From Exophiala sp. HKRS030 (taxonomy: Eukaryota; Ascomycota; Eurotiomycetes; Chaetothyriales; Herpotrichiellaceae), in assembly GCA_023897205.1 (NCBI GenBank), contig JAHWDD010000002.1:3596001-3660000 (forward strand): a stretch of 64,000 nucleotides of DNA, written 5' to 3'. Position 1 is the first letter of the stretch, and every line of letters begins with the position of its first letter. The notes beneath the pieces are model-generated. The model made no database searches. It was not told where the DNA came from and saw only the letters and a list, made by a program, of their open reading frames with translations. Position numbers and translations under genes: made by a program. Below are positions 21,787 through 34,049 of this stretch, piece by piece.

Positions 21787-22541
21787 TCGTCGATTTTGTC
21801 CAGCTGGTGGCTAACGATTTGTTTGATGCAGCGCGGAATCGTGTTTTCTATTGGCTTTGGGCTTTGTGTGTTTTGTCAGGTCAAAGCAAGCGACGGTGTT
21901 TGGAGGGCTTTGGCAGTTCGCCCTGGATTGTATGTTATTATCGCGCCGTGACCTCGTTGACTACGTGTGAACGAGACAGCGCTGGTTAGAATGATACCCC
22001 CTATAAAACATCCTCTCTTCTTCAGGAGATGAAATCGCAGTACGCAGTATTGTTCATGAGATTTTCTGTTTGTTTGTACTCCGTATCTAGATGAGATATG
22101 TGGACGTATGGGGAATTCTCGTATCCTGAAACGCGATCATCCAATTCAGTGATATCCCAGTCTCCGTGGCTGGCTCAGTCCAAAAGTCTTTTCGAGTGCT
22201 TATTTTACTCTCGTAGTTGGAGATGGGGGTACTTCCATAGTTCGTACTAGAAGGCAAGAGGATAAAAAAGGAGGTTCATGTCGTCGAACGTTTCATTAAT
22301 TGAAATGGAAATTCTTTCGTGGCTTCTGGGTAACTAGTGATGAAGAGCCTTGTATTGGTTTGGTTGTTCGTGGCACCTGAAAAATTCAGCGAATAGTGGG
22401 TGATTGATCTCGTTTTCTTCTCCATTGCAGCAGTCATGGGTTTCTCTCTCTTTGGAGTCTCCCGTATCTGTTCTGTCGTCGAGGCAATTGTGATTGTGGT
22501 TGTGAATTTGAATGTGATTCGATTCAGTCCAGTTCCGCGTC
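21787..22541. other. Intergenic between convergent genes
   Basis: Nothing recognisable except a TACTCCGTA word at 22078-22086. It should hold both 3' ends. Confidence 0.6.
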
Positions 22542-23674
22542 TCATTGCTTAGCCGCATCCGGCTCTTGAGTGCGTTGCTTTCGTTCAGTCACAAAGACTT
22601 GATCTCCTGTACGCAATATCGCACCAGAAGGACCGGCGAACCCATACTGGCCAAAGACAGGTTTGTCTGCGTGGGCATCATTCACACGTCAGCAACATTC
22701 TGAATTCTTTCCGGTACTCTTTTCAAATTTGAGTTGACTTACGAGGAAACTTGTCATTGACTCTTCTGTCGCTGGCCAACAGCCCATACAACTGACGATC
22801 ACGATGGATCATCTCTCCAGTGTCCGGATCGGCGTTCAGACTAAGGCACCGAACGGTACGGAAGATGCATTTGATGGTGACCTCCTGAGCTTCATCCGAC
22901 TGAGACCGGACGAGAAGTGATGACCAATTGTCCTCGTCGTAAGCGGGTAAATGTCCCTTGACGTCGATGTGGATATTTGGTCTGAATCGTACAATGATGT
23001 CTTCGTGTTGCCAGTCCTTGGGGAGCCGTGACCTGGCGTCCTCCTCGGAAGCTGTCGACGTGATCAACAACGGCGCCGCGTCCGCGAAACGGATCCGTTG
23101 AGGTTGCAGACCCTCTCTCAAGGCTAGGGAGAGGGCATTGTGCTGACTGGGTAGATAGGCTGCCCCGGGAATCTCACGACGTCCTGTGCCTCCGATGGAT
23201 AAGAGTCGTACATCTTGACCGAGGTGATTGGAAAAGAAGGAGGCGGATTCTTCGCCCAAGTCGATGCCGATGGCGGTGGTTCCGAAGATACTGACCTCGA
23301 AGGTTTTGTTTTGCAGCAGTGACAGCGGTGACGGGGTTAAGGGGACTGTGATGGAGGACGGAGGGTCGGCGTGGATGTGAGTGATTGTCAATTTGGTCCA
23401 AGAGTCGTCGATGGTCGGCTTAAATAGCATGAGCTTGAAATGCTTCTTGATGGTCAAGAATTTCGCCTCCTTGGAGTTGTCCTTGGGAGGCGTGACCAGG
23501 ACGAAGCACCGGTCGAAACGGAGACCTTCATTGGTAAGTTCGACCGACGAGACCTGCACAGGCGGAAGAGACTTGACGGGATAGATGAAGAGCTAGCAGG
23601 ACCACAGTATCAGCATCAAGTCGTTTGGACAATTTTAGGTATTTGGGCCTCATTACTCTCTGGATGGTGCACAT
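22542..23674 (-). CDS. MOSC-domain protein, mARC-like molybdenum cofactor enzyme (330 aa)
   Basis: Model complement(join(22542..22666,22743..23592,23657..23674)), introns 76 and 64 nt. The first exon is only 18 nt (MCTIQR). It is required because the family signature LFIYPVKSLPPVQV begins right after an in-frame stop, and the GTAATG donor plus CTAG acceptor join it in phase. MOSC_N beta-barrel motifs (LTNEGLRFDRCFVLV) lead into the MOSC domain, with the DIIVRFRPNIHID segment and CIFRTVRCLSLNADPDTGE, where the Cys is the likely Mo ligand. The C-terminal exon supplies YGFAGPSGAILRTGDQV. It probably reduces N-hydroxylated substrates, on mitochondria or in the cytosol; no membrane helix is seen. 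Promoter gap to the next gene is shared and divergent. Confidence 0.92.
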
Positions 23675-24482
23675 TGCATCGCCTTGTCTAGCCTCATCCG
23701 GCAGCCATCAGCGAAAGAAGAGGACGCAGGACCACAGGAGAGAAGAGAGAGAGAGCCGACAACCAGAAGCGGGAGTCGAGGGCGAGCAGTCCACCTTTTT
23801 AGCTCTTTGGCAATCTTCCTTGAGGCAATGGGCTTTTACAGCGATATCAGGTGACAAATTGAAAGGCCTTTGCACTCTTCACGAATGCGAAATGTTGGAT
23901 GGGAAAATGCTCGGGCTCGTGAGTGTCAGCACAAAAAGAGGAGTAGAAGCAGCAACCCAGTTGTCGGCTTTTGACTGCTCACGTGAGCAGATATGAGAAT
24001 TGTCAGAGAAAAGATTAGTCAAATGACGGATGTGAATGACAGGTATGGTTCATAGCACATCCTACGAAACAGAACAATTATATCGATGACTGACCACTTA
24101 AAATGACACCCTGACTCAGCCTACGTCGACATAGCCTACTGAGGCCTTTTTATCGCCTTTCTCGCTTCGCTCCGGCGTTTCCTTTTTCTGTCAGCCCACC
24201 GACCGCCACCACGCGTACCGACTACCACTGTTTGTCTCCTCTCATCCTTCTTACTCCGCCCTTGTCAGGTCCTATCATCTGTGATTGATTTCAATTTCAT
24301 AATCGCCCCCCGTTGTTCCAGCCTTGAAGGGTTGTTTTTGTCTGGTTTCCGGGATTCTTTCAGAAGTCTGTCCGATTTTCCTCTTCGGGGAACTTTTGTT
24401 GTTTGATACTCTTGGGACCCCAACTCGCTCGCTCCTTGATTCCGTTAAAGACCCTCTCGAAACTCGCGAAACTGCCCCTCGT
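23675..24482. promoter_or_regulatory. Divergent promoter region (MOSC / Zn2Cys6 regulator)
   Basis: This 808-bp gap separates divergent starts. A frame upstream of 24483 is open back to about 24324 but is pyrimidine-rich and looks like leader. No specific operator identified. Confidence 0.4.
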
Positions 24483-27106
24483 ATGGAAGCCAACGCTCCG
24501 GATGCTGTAGCTGTGTCCGAAAGGGCCTGTCATTCCTGCAGACAGCGTCGGGTCAAGGTACGACAATCTAGCTCGCACGTGGGCTGGCTTTGCTGACAAC
24601 CACACAGTGCGACAAAAGAATCCCTGGCTGTCTACGATGCGAAAAGCTAGGTAGACCGTGTACTGGCTATGACACCGAACGCAAGTTCCTCGATGAAGGT
24701 GTCAAGGTCCGAAGGAAGTATGACGGAAATTTCCAAACGCTGCCGGACCACTCTAGAAGACCCGTCACTTCTCCGCCCACAAATACTGTAGCCCCGAGTA
24801 CACGACAGGAACAACCTCCGAGGAATAGTCCATCTCAGTACCAGGGACTTCCTGTCCAGAGCCATACCAAAACCATCCCGGATGCCATTTCACCACCAAC
24901 CTCATCCCCTCTCACGTTACCGGGCATAGCGTCTCTGAGTCCAAGACCATCGGTACCAGACATCCAATACCCTCTTTTCGGCGTCAACCAGCCAAACAGT
25001 CCCGGGTACAATATATTCCAGGGCCAACAACCTCAACCTTTCTTTTCGTCTTCAATCTCCCAACCATCAGCCAATATACCTTCTCATGTCCAATTTGCCG
25101 CCCAGCATACCCCGCATCAGCCCGACCAATTCCAGTACGGTCTGGAACAAGGGACGGCCAAGCTCTTGCGCGGCAAGCCACAGTATGCGCCATCAGAGAC
25201 CGACACGTATGTCAGCGAGGACTACTTCGATCTAGACATTGACGCGTATTACGCCAACGGCAACAATGCTTGTGGGTTTATCCCCGGGCTGCCGGTGATC
25301 CTAACTGATACCAACGAACCCGAAACCGACGAAGACCTTCTCACCAATGATTATGCTTCTCTCAGCGGCAGGTCGTCAGTATATGATAGTTCGGAAGGGG
25401 GTAGAAAGCGACCCGAGTATAGCCAGAAGTACCTACATGAGCGTACAACAGAGCTAGCTGCCCTCACTCGACATTTTGTCCAGGTGGTATCTCCTTCGTA
25501 AGTCCCAGGACCCTACCGTTCGTTATGAGATGTACTGACCACTGCGATTAGTATGGACTTGTTCGATCTTGACACCTATTTCAGTCGAATAGTCCCGTTG
25601 AAGGCAGTTCAAAATGTGATGTTGAGATCGGCCATGGCGGCTGTGGCCGCAAATCAGATTGGCCAACTGTTGGCCAAAGGTGTCACCAAAACGGACCTAC
25701 AACATCTGGTGCCATTGTTGGGTGAGAATGGAGGTTTGCAAGACACTGATTGGTTTTACAAGGCTGCAAATTATTACGACAGAGGAATTTCATATCTAAG
25801 GATTTTCTTGCAGCGGTGGTTGAGCGATACCAGCAACGAGATTACGGGATTCACGTCGAAATATGCTTCTAGGAGATTTTCTGATGAGGGTAGCAAAGAG
25901 TCGTCAACTGTCAGCGCGCCAAACAAGAGACGGCGCATAAGTGAACAGTCATCGGCCGGAGCAGACATGGAAGCCCTTGTCGCTGCCATTTCAGTCTTCT
26001 CCTTATACGAGTCGTTGGACAATCCGACTAAGGACTGGTCACAGTAAGTCAAGTCTCGTTCTTGCTTTTGCTATTAATTGACCATGTGCGACAGGCATCT
26101 CGACGGGTTCAAAGCTCTTCTAGACACCAAAATTCTTCCCCAAGCTGTCACTACTCCAGGCCCCAAAGCTTCTCCATTCATCTCCATGAAAGCCAGCCGA
26201 GCAGCCTTTTGGAACTTTGCTCGTGCTGATTACCTAGCGGCTTATATCAACAGATCCAAAACGCGACTCGACCCGGACAACTTGTTGATGTGGAAGGCTT
26301 TAGGCTTACCAATGACTGACGATGGCACCCTCGTTTACAATGATCCGTCTACCCCACCGAATTCCATCGTTGCATATCAACCACGGGATAGGGAAGACAT
26401 GGTGTCATGCGCCTTGATTTGGATTGTTCTCCGAGTCATGAACTTTCTCGCGCCACAAGACGATAACAGCCCAGACAATTCAGCAGGCACTCCGAATGTC
26501 TTTGACAGTCCTGGCACACTAGGATTTCGAACGCCCTCCGAAAGCGGAGGATTGACGTCGGTTCAAGGGCGAATTGCGCGGTGGAAACAATTGCGTCGGC
26601 AACTCGAAGACTGGTACGACAACCTACCGTTCACCTTTCAGCCATATGCGATGATGGGAGCCGCGTCACAACACCCTTACGACCAACCTCGGGAAACGAG
26701 ACCACGATTTACGAGGATTTTCTTCAGCGTTCCCATGTGTGCGGCGGCATTGCAGCTGTATCATTTTGCACAGATACTGCTGCTGCTCAAGCAACCGGTG
26801 GATGAGAGTGCACCGGGCTTCATGGCGAACCGGATACGAATGTTTAGAAAAGTGTCGGAAGAGTCAGAACACCACAGCCGACAGATCTGTGGTATCGCTT
26901 TGGGGAAGCCGCCTCCGGCCGTGAGTCGGCAGATGGTCCACTCGTTGCACCTAGCTGGACTGTGCTTCGAGGAGAGAGAGGACAGGTTGGTGGTGTTGGA
27001 ACTTCTTGGTAATATCGAGAAGGAAACTGGAGCTTCAACTTCGCAAAGAGCTAGGGAATTGAGAGAGGCGTGGGGCTGGGGACCTGAGGTTAGGGAGGTT
27101 GTTTGA
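24483..27106 (+). CDS. Zn2Cys6 transcription factor (822 aa)
   Basis: Model join(24483..24557,24608..25497,25552..26043,26095..27106), introns 50, 54 and 51 nt. The first intron falls between the two halves of the zinc cluster, a very common position in fungal C6 genes. The motif is Cys16-x2-Cys19-x6-Cys26-x6-Cys33-x2-Cys36-x6-Cys43. A long Pro/Gln/Ser-rich linker (about 70-180) follows. Residues from about 300 match the layout of the fungal-specific activator domain (DLFDLDTYFSRIVPLKAVQN, later FHSVP-like FFSVPMCAAALQLYHFAQILLLL). It should be a nuclear regulator. A basic PNKRRR segment near 438 may be a nuclear localisation signal. No obvious target cluster beside it: neighbours are MOSC and arrestin-like genes. 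Confidence 0.93.
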
Positions 27107-28697
27107 GTCAAACTTTGGCGAAATAATCATTTGATGAAGCTGGCCTGGTATGGGATGACTCATGATTTTCGTGCTACTCTAAAATGGACAGTGAACAGTG
27201 GACAATGGACAAAGGAAATTGTGGATATACAATATGATGGCACGACGATTCCGACAAAAAGTTGACTTGACGATATGATTCTTGACGGGTCAAGATCAGG
27301 AATATTGTTGTACCTAGCGTTTTGTGGAACAAGGGATTTGATGATGGCTTTTACAACATCCATCGCTATGAAGCTTGAAATGAGATTGTATTTTCAACCG
27401 CGTCCTCTTTCCCTCCTCATGGCCAGAAGTGAAGCAAACCACCAACACCAGCGCTCAATGGGAGGCTTGGGACTAGACAGTGATTTGATTTTCACCCTCC
27501 TCTCAGGATAGCTGGAAGAGGACTTGATTGAAATGAAAGACGTTTTCGACATGTGCTTGATCAGTCGGATCATTCCAAACAGAAACATGATTGCGTGACC
27601 CCGAGGGGATATTGTCGCCTGTGTTTTTGGGAATGTAAACTTCAGTGATACGTATGTTTTAAGTCAGCCTCATCACGCTGTTGCTGTCACGGTACGTTTG
27701 TTACCGTTCGACAACCCTCCCAAGCCGTAAGTGGTAAGCGAGGACGATAGTCGCGGGCAATACACCTATTTTGGAAATCAAGAGCGAGTTGTTTCGACCT
27801 CACGTGCCTTTCTCGCTCTCTAATTTCCTGATTAGTCTTTCCACGGCCGGAAGTACGTCCTGGTCTGTTCCCCGGCGCTTCTCGGTGTTTCATTTCCCTC
27901 TCAGAAGCTTTTTCCCGGCGTGTCGTTTTCGCGTAGCGAGTAAGAAGGCCAGTTTTTGATTTTGTGATCTTGTTGTCAGGTACATAATGCCGCCTATTCA
28001 TTTAGGCCGCCGACACATGGGCGCATTACGGAGTACAAGGGCAATGGGATATTGTACATAGTAAAACTAGTTGAGATTCCCGGAGACTAGACCTTTTGGA
28101 ATTATTGTCGTGAAGAGCGAGCGCCTTTTTTTTGGTCTCTGGTCTCTTCAACGATCCTAATTGTAACACATTCCCCGAAGAGACCCATTGCGTATGCCCT
28201 TTCTTGCCTCGTGGACCACTTTTTAAAGCAGAGAGCAGAATTATAAAATGAACCAAATATCCCCCCCCCAATCGGTTGGGCGTCAATTCGGATCATCAGG
28301 CTCATCATTTCCCAAGGTTTGCCTTGTTTAATAAGTCAGTGAGTACGGATATTACCTGAAAGTAAATTTGGTTGGGCATCAACAAAGCAAGGCGCTTGCT
28401 TGGGTCATCCCCCCGCCCCCCTTACTCCGTCCCGTGTATCCCCTGAAACAAAGTCAAGGCAAACAAGGCTATACCTTTGCCTCACTTTTTCCTTTTGGAA
28501 AAGAAGGTTATTTTTTTCTCCTCCGATACGGACCACTTGTCCAGTGTCGATCGATACGATCACAATCACAACCTCCGAGGTCAAACCTCTTTTTCTTTTG
28601 TGGTTTTCTGAAAAAGACCCCCTTCACCCAGAAGAGTAACCCAGAGAATCGACACCACCTACATACAAGGAGAAGACGACCTGAAACGTCAACAGCA
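27107..28697. other. Intergenic, nothing supported
   Basis: This 1.6-kb stretch has a TACGGAGTAC word at 28027-28036 and homopolymer C runs near 28262 and 28410, but no convincing gene. The frame of the next gene is open from about 28368; the first 110 codons are unlike the family and the better start is 28698. Confidence 0.55.
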
Positions 28698-30197
28698 ATG
28701 TCAACCACACCGACCATTCACGTCCTGGGCGTGTTTACCGAGTCCTCACCGTTTTCGAGTCTCCAAGACAAATCCAATGCGACTCGTGCCGAACAAAGAC
28801 TACACGGCCGGATTGTCTTGAAGAAACAGACCAGAGACTCCACCTCGTTCGACCACGTCGACGTCCAGGTCCACGGTGCGATCCGAAACACGATCGGATC
28901 CAAAGTGGTAGTGGAGAGATTCTCGTCATCGACCGAAACGTTGAGTGCCCTCGATCTCAAACCTGCGTACTCTGCGACCGGACAAGACACGCAGGCACAG
29001 GAACGAGAACAGGAACAGCACCTCGACTTTTCGTGTTTGGTACCGACGATGCCCATCAACGGGCGAAAGACCGTACACGAAAAAGGACGCGGCGAGGAGG
29101 GTGAGAGCGTCGCCTCGACGACCACCGACGACAAAACCAACGACGGCTTCATCCCTTCCATGTCCATTTCCGGATCGACTTACGTCACTCGAGTCACTGC
29201 CATAAGGGACAGACACCTGGTCCAAGGACGTTGTGAGGTTTTGTATTGGTTGGAAGCAGTGTTTTTGAAGTCGACTTCGACCAACTCGAGGAACAACCAC
29301 ACAACCCATGTGGTCCGCCGTCTGACTTGTCCGGTGGACATTTCATCACCTTGTACACCGTTGGAGGTCTGCGCTGGTGACGACTCCGGCACCAGTACGG
29401 CTACGACTATCACCAAACAGATCGCAAAACCTCAGACATGGGCGACCACGTTCCGTTGTCTCTCCTCTCCCCATCATCATCATCATCGTCGTCGTCATCA
29501 TCCACAACCAGCAGAGATTTCAATCAGTCTACCTCGGAAATTGGGTTGTATCGTCTGTGACTCTTCCAGACTTGCCACGGGTTGTCGGAGATTGACCATA
29601 CCTATATCTGTCAATGTCAAAAAACCCTTGTCTCAACCACACCCACAAACACGAAACGTGGCTGCCGATAATGTTGCACCTACAGAATCATTACAATGTT
29701 CCATCAATTCAAAATGGTACACGAGACGTTCTTTCAACACCGGATCTTCGGCGGTAGGGTCTTTGGTCACTTCCACCACCGTGTCGACCCACAAGACAAC
29801 TTTGGTAACACCCCCCTTGTACTGCGACAATCCCTCTCTTCCTTTTCCTGAACACAACAACAACTCGACCTACCCGACAACAACGACGACAACAACGACG
29901 ACAACAACCATGGACTTGAACCTACTCTTGCCAGAATCTTCAACAACCACCCCTTCGGTGTCGTCCGACTTGTTGAACATCAGCTACAACCTCGTAATCG
30001 AAATGCAATTCACCCTCGTCGACCGAGACGGAGTCAAGACTTGCTACAATACAGACTTGCATCTTCCAGTCCAGCTCCGCACGGTTCACCCGCCGCAAGA
30101 CGTTCTTCGGACGCAATACAGTGGCAGCTTCGATCCATTGCTGGGATATGTCGAAGAGGATCATGTCCGATACGCTCCACCTCCATACATCTGTTGA
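28698..30197 (+). CDS. Arrestin-like protein with C-terminal PPPY motif (499 aa)
   Basis: ATG at 28698 lies in the best context, after a long leader that is open in the same frame. The first 100 residues resemble an arrestin N-fold: a strand with HGRIVLKK, then DVQVHGAIRNTIGSK. The second half contains more beta-rich segments (ISISLPRKLGC, LNISYNLVIEMQFTLVD). The protein ends YAPPPYIC, a PPxY motif (residues 494-497) of the kind bound by WW domains of Rsp5/Nedd4 ubiquitin ligases. It could therefore be a ligase adaptor for membrane transporters. Low-complexity insertions interrupt it: a His/Arg run near 29467-29500 and a Thr run coded by ACA/ACG repeats near 29876-29911. Intronless. The arrestin call is by pattern only; family membership is moderate. 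Confidence 0.7.
   Translation: MSTTPTIHVLGVFTESSPFSSLQDKSNATRAEQRLHGRIVLKKQTRDSTSFDHVDVQVHGAIRNTIGSKVVVERFSSSTETLSALDLKPAYSATGQDTQAQEREQEQHLDFSCLVPTMPINGRKTVHEKGRGEEGESVASTTTDDKTNDGFIPSMSISGSTYVTRVTAIRDRHLVQGRCEVLYWLEAVFLKSTSTNSRNNHTTHVVRRLTCPVDISSPCTPLEVCAGDDSGTSTATTITKQIAKPQTWATTFRCLSSPHHHHHRRRHHPQPAEISISLPRKLGCIVCDSSRLATGCRRLTIPISVNVKKPLSQPHPQTRNVAADNVAPTESLQCSINSKWYTRRSFNTGSSAVGSLVTSTTVSTHKTTLVTPPLYCDNPSLPFPEHNNNSTYPTTTTTTTTTTTMDLNLLLPESSTTTPSVSSDLLNISYNLVIEMQFTLVDRDGVKTCYNTDLHLPVQLRTVHPPQDVLRTQYSGSFDPLLGYVEEDHVRYAPPPYIC
29467..29911 (+). repeat. Coding trinucleotide repeats (His/Arg run and Thr run)
   Basis: A CAT/CGT tract at about 29471-29500 encodes consecutive His and Arg, and an ACA/ACG tract at about 29876-29911 encodes about twelve Thr. 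Both lie in frame in the arrestin-like gene and are likely length-variable. Confidence 0.8.
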
Positions 30198-30523
30198 TTG
30201 CCGGTTTTGTAGTCATGGTGGGATTGGTTTTGTGGGGGGGGGGAGGGGGGAAATAGCATCGCTTGTGGCGACAATTATTGTACGGTTTATGCTGGATGCT
30301 TTGATGAATTTATAGATTTGATACCCTTGAGAGTTTTAGATAGACGCAACATGAAGCATTGGTATGGATGGTTGCAAAAGATCATTCATGTATGGATCAA
30401 GAGAGACTCGTTAACCTCGTCATCACATTTCAAATTCCCAGTTGTATCCTTGTACCTCTCACATCCATCCTGTCCAGACTGCGTGTCATGTCCAAACTGA
30501 TTATTCGTAGATAGATGGTGCCG
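30198..30523. other. Short intergenic with poly-G tract
   Basis: This gap between convergent 3' ends has a G-rich run at about 30233-30250 interrupted by one A. No gene. Confidence 0.6.
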
Positions 30524-33500
30524 TTACCCGGAGGCACTTCCTTCCAGAAGCCAATACTGATCCTTTTCAGGGTCATGGCCTTGATTTCTGCGTGAGTACA
30601 GTGGTATGAGTTGCCGCCGACGCATCGCGAACGCCGGCCAGGACCAAGCTCCTCGCCACCAGGTCTTCAGACTTTGAAACTGTGTCGGGAGTTTCTCGTG
30701 ACTTAGGTAAACCTCAACCTGATATACCACGCGCAGTAGGATGCAGGCACCGATAAACGTGGCCAACATTGAGGTGCCACTCGGAGTAAAGGGACGGACT
30801 GATTCCTCCATCGAGAAAATCGCAGCGGTGAAACAGATAGGCAGATACATCATCTGTATAAATTAGCTTCTCGGTGTCGCATGCGTGCACTAGCCTCAAT
30901 ATACCGTAGTCAATGAGATTCTCTTGCCGAGCTCGCTCAACCGATGAGATTTCTCGGCCAATCTCCGTTGGAGCTCTCCCGCATCCATGTCACGTCGGGT
31001 GAGTTTGCATCGAATCTGTGATTTGATTCTCCGTTAGCTTGTAATGCAACCGAAGTATCAGCGTATGGTGGCAATCAGGCATGATCTTACCTGCCATTCC
31101 CATGCCTTGCAACGGCCCTCCAAGCTTTTAAGGCGCACTTCCAGCCTTTGTAACCGGGTGAAGCTTGTCCGAATGCTATTCGGCGAAGCCATGTGCTCTG
31201 CCAATGACCCTGACACGTCTGTGGAGAAGTTGATGGTGAGTTGATCGAGAAATTCTGCGTAGACTTGGAGTGTTCGTTCCATCGCATTCCTCAAGTCCAA
31301 CAGAATGGAGGAAGCAGCTTCGAGCCGTTCCAAGGACTGCCGCATGGAACACACTAGGCCCTGAATTGCATCTTCATTCTCCTGCCAATTTGTCAGTTTG
31401 CGTCTTTGTTCGTTCTTCACAGTGGGCTGAACTGCGTACTTCAATTTCCATACGAACCCAAGAACGTGTAAACCACGAACGGGAACTCTGCTCCAGCTTG
31501 CTCATCACAAGGCCCCACTCCTTGCAAATTTGTTCGGTCCTCGTTGCTAAGACCTTGAGAAAGAAGTAGCGGGCTTCATGCCGGTTGGGTGGTCTCGAAG
31601 GAGATCCCCAAGATTGGACTTCGCTCAACATCTCTGGGCCAGGTTTGGATGGCCGCCGATCCTCGCTATCGAAATAGCTGTCGACGAAGCAATACGCGGT
31701 CCATCTCCTTTCATCGCAACCTGCGACTACGCAGGAAATTTGTGCCTCATAGAGGTACGAATTGTCCGCGGTACAGTCACGGACCAGCGGTTCTGCAAGT
31801 AGTGATACATCCATGGATTGCCGCAACGCCCGTCCCGAGCCGTCGAGACGTGCATCCCTGCGAGGATGTGGCGATGTCCTCCACGCGTAATACGGCAGAT
31901 GCAACGAAAATCGGAAGCAGACTGTCTGATTTACGCTCAGTCCGTTTCTAAGCTTGGGTCGCGGTCTGCACTTACTGGTAACATGACTTCAATACAGCTC
32001 TTAGAGGATAAGTATCCGTGAAAGGCATCCTGGAGTGCAGAAACCTGTTGCGTGGTAGCTGTGGCAACAAGAGCATAGATGTCCCAGGGTTCTAGATCAT
32101 TGAGGAATCTGCGAAGTGTTAGCTATCAAAGATGATGGCCTACCGCGAGGAAATGCAGTGGCCTACATTAAGCGTCTTTCGATGTCCTTATCGGCTTTCG
32201 GAATAGAACTGTCGTCCGCGTTCTTCTCAAGTGCAGTACGTCCTTGTGTCCGGATTCTCTGTATATGTTGCAAAGTCAGTCAAGCTGGGCATAAGACCTT
32301 CTCGAGATGGTGAACATTACCGATGGATTCAACGCCTCGTACAGTCCACGTGCTGTCAACCATGTTGGGCCTGACTGGAAGCTGCCGCCACCACTCTCGC
32401 CCAACCAAGCGCCATACTTGAAGAGAAACGGTGCTTGCTCGCTTTGAAGCATATGCAAGCTTGCACCATAGCAGAACTTCTCGACTATATTTCTATGCGG
32501 AACAAGATAGTCAGGAGTTTCATCGTCGCGCATGAAGGCACAAATCATGCTCGATCCGTCGCTTTCACTCTCATCCTTATTGTTCTTGTCATGACCAGGA
32601 TGGTCGACTCCGTCACAGTCCTCAATCTTATCAAGCAAGCTCTGATATACCTCCAGCCAGAGAATATTCGCTTTGCTGTCTAGGTTGTCTAAGATAAAAG
32701 TTATGTCTCGGCCCCTACCAAACATCTCAATTATGAAGTTAGCACTGGGTTCCGGCAGTGTGGAGTGCGCTTACTTTTTGTTCGATTTCTTGTAATGATG
32801 GCTCGGTAACCTGCTCAGCAACTTCCATCAAAGGTAGCCCCCTCGGATCTGGTTCATAGAACAAGTCTTCTTGCACTTCTGTCCTCACACGTGGATCGGA
32901 TTGACCAATATGTGAATTATGAGGGAAGTTGATGCAACCTCCAAGCTTTTGCTTCGCATCCTCGAAGACACTATGCGCAGGCATAATGTATGCAGTCCTA
33001 CCGCCGCCCCCAATAACATGGCCGTAAAGCCCATGATTTGACTCGTCAATGACCCAGGAGCCAGAATCACCCTTTGCCAGTGGTTGCGAAAATCTGCCCT
33101 TGAAAACTTTTTGGAAGGACTTGCTATGTGGCAGACGAGTATAAGCACGTGTACTAGACAAAGTTCCCTTGATGGTGCCTGCAGACGTAGTTTCCACAAT
33201 AATTGCGACATCCTTCAGCGGCGCCCGAATAACGTGTGTGGGCTGTCTCGCATGCACATCGCTGCGTATGTTTAGCTGAAAGGCGGATGCTGGATCAGGA
33301 AGTCTGAGGAATGCATAGTCGAGGTCAACAGATGACAGTGACAATTCAATACCCTGTGATGCAACAGCTGAAAGATGTACAGGATCCTGCAACACTTCTG
33401 AACGCCTAATATCAGATGGTGGCATCATCTGATGGAAGACATGGCCAGCAGTGTAGGCATAAACGTCCAGCTCGTGCTGCACAAACCCTCCAATGGTAGC

Positions 33501-34049
33501 CTTTCGGACAAAAGTCCCAGCCTTAGCCACCGAGTTCACGGATACTGTGTTGCCCGTAATAGATACTGAGCCTGAGTTTGATCTGCAAGAAGCATCCTCG
33601 TTGTCCTGCCGAACAGTTTCCGAAGCCCATTGTTCAAATTGACAATCGGAGTCCGGTGGATAGGCAGCGTTATCGGATTTCATGCCTGGAAAGTCGTCGA
33701 GTAATCCACTTTCATCAATAATTTTCTGCACCTGTCTGCGAGGTTCGGAGTCCTCACACGTGAACATAACGACAGGGTACGTTGTTGTCGGATTGTCGCC
33801 TCTCATAAAGACGTAGAACTCAACCACAGAGCGACTACTAATGGTGTCAAGAAATTGGCTGAGATGGTCCACGATGTCCGGCGACAAAATTTCGAACGCC
33901 CTTACGGCGGGTCCTTTGGCTGTCCAATATTTGACGTCTTCGACCTGTTTGAGAAAGTGGCCAGTAGATTCAGCTGGTTCAGGCCAGCTGGTCTGTTGAC
34001 TTCCTCCAAAGAGCTTCCACAGCCCGGTGTGGGCGAAGCGAGTGGGCAT
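30524..34049 (-). CDS. Trypsin-like serine protease fused to CorA-like membrane domain (1040 aa)
   Basis: Model complement(join(30524..30853,30905..31015,31091..31381,31440..31925,31976..32108,32167..32258,32321..32725,32775..34049)); seven introns of 49-75 nt, every junction in phase. Exon 1 (1-425) is a chymotrypsin-fold protease with a readable triad: TAGHVF (His203), VDLDYAFL (Asp244), AKGDSGSW (Ser329). Exons 2-8 (426-1040) form a fungal CorA-like region: LNDLEPWDIYALVATAT, SLHLPYYAWR, a coiled helical stalk (about 798-925), then two membrane helices (about 932-947, MMYLPICFTAAIFSM, and 958-980). The Mg2+-channel GMN motif is replaced by SME, so ion transport is doubtful. The protease half has no signal peptide, so it should face the cytosol. 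The 49-nt first intron (GTAAGC, TGCTAAC) is what joins the halves. Divergent from the membrane protein at 34581. Confidence 0.85.

Noticed and set aside
32276..34049. Separate genes for the protease and the CorA-like protein
   Set aside because: The 49-nt intron with canonical signals joins them in phase, and the stop that would end the protease lies inside that intron. Still open to RNA testing.
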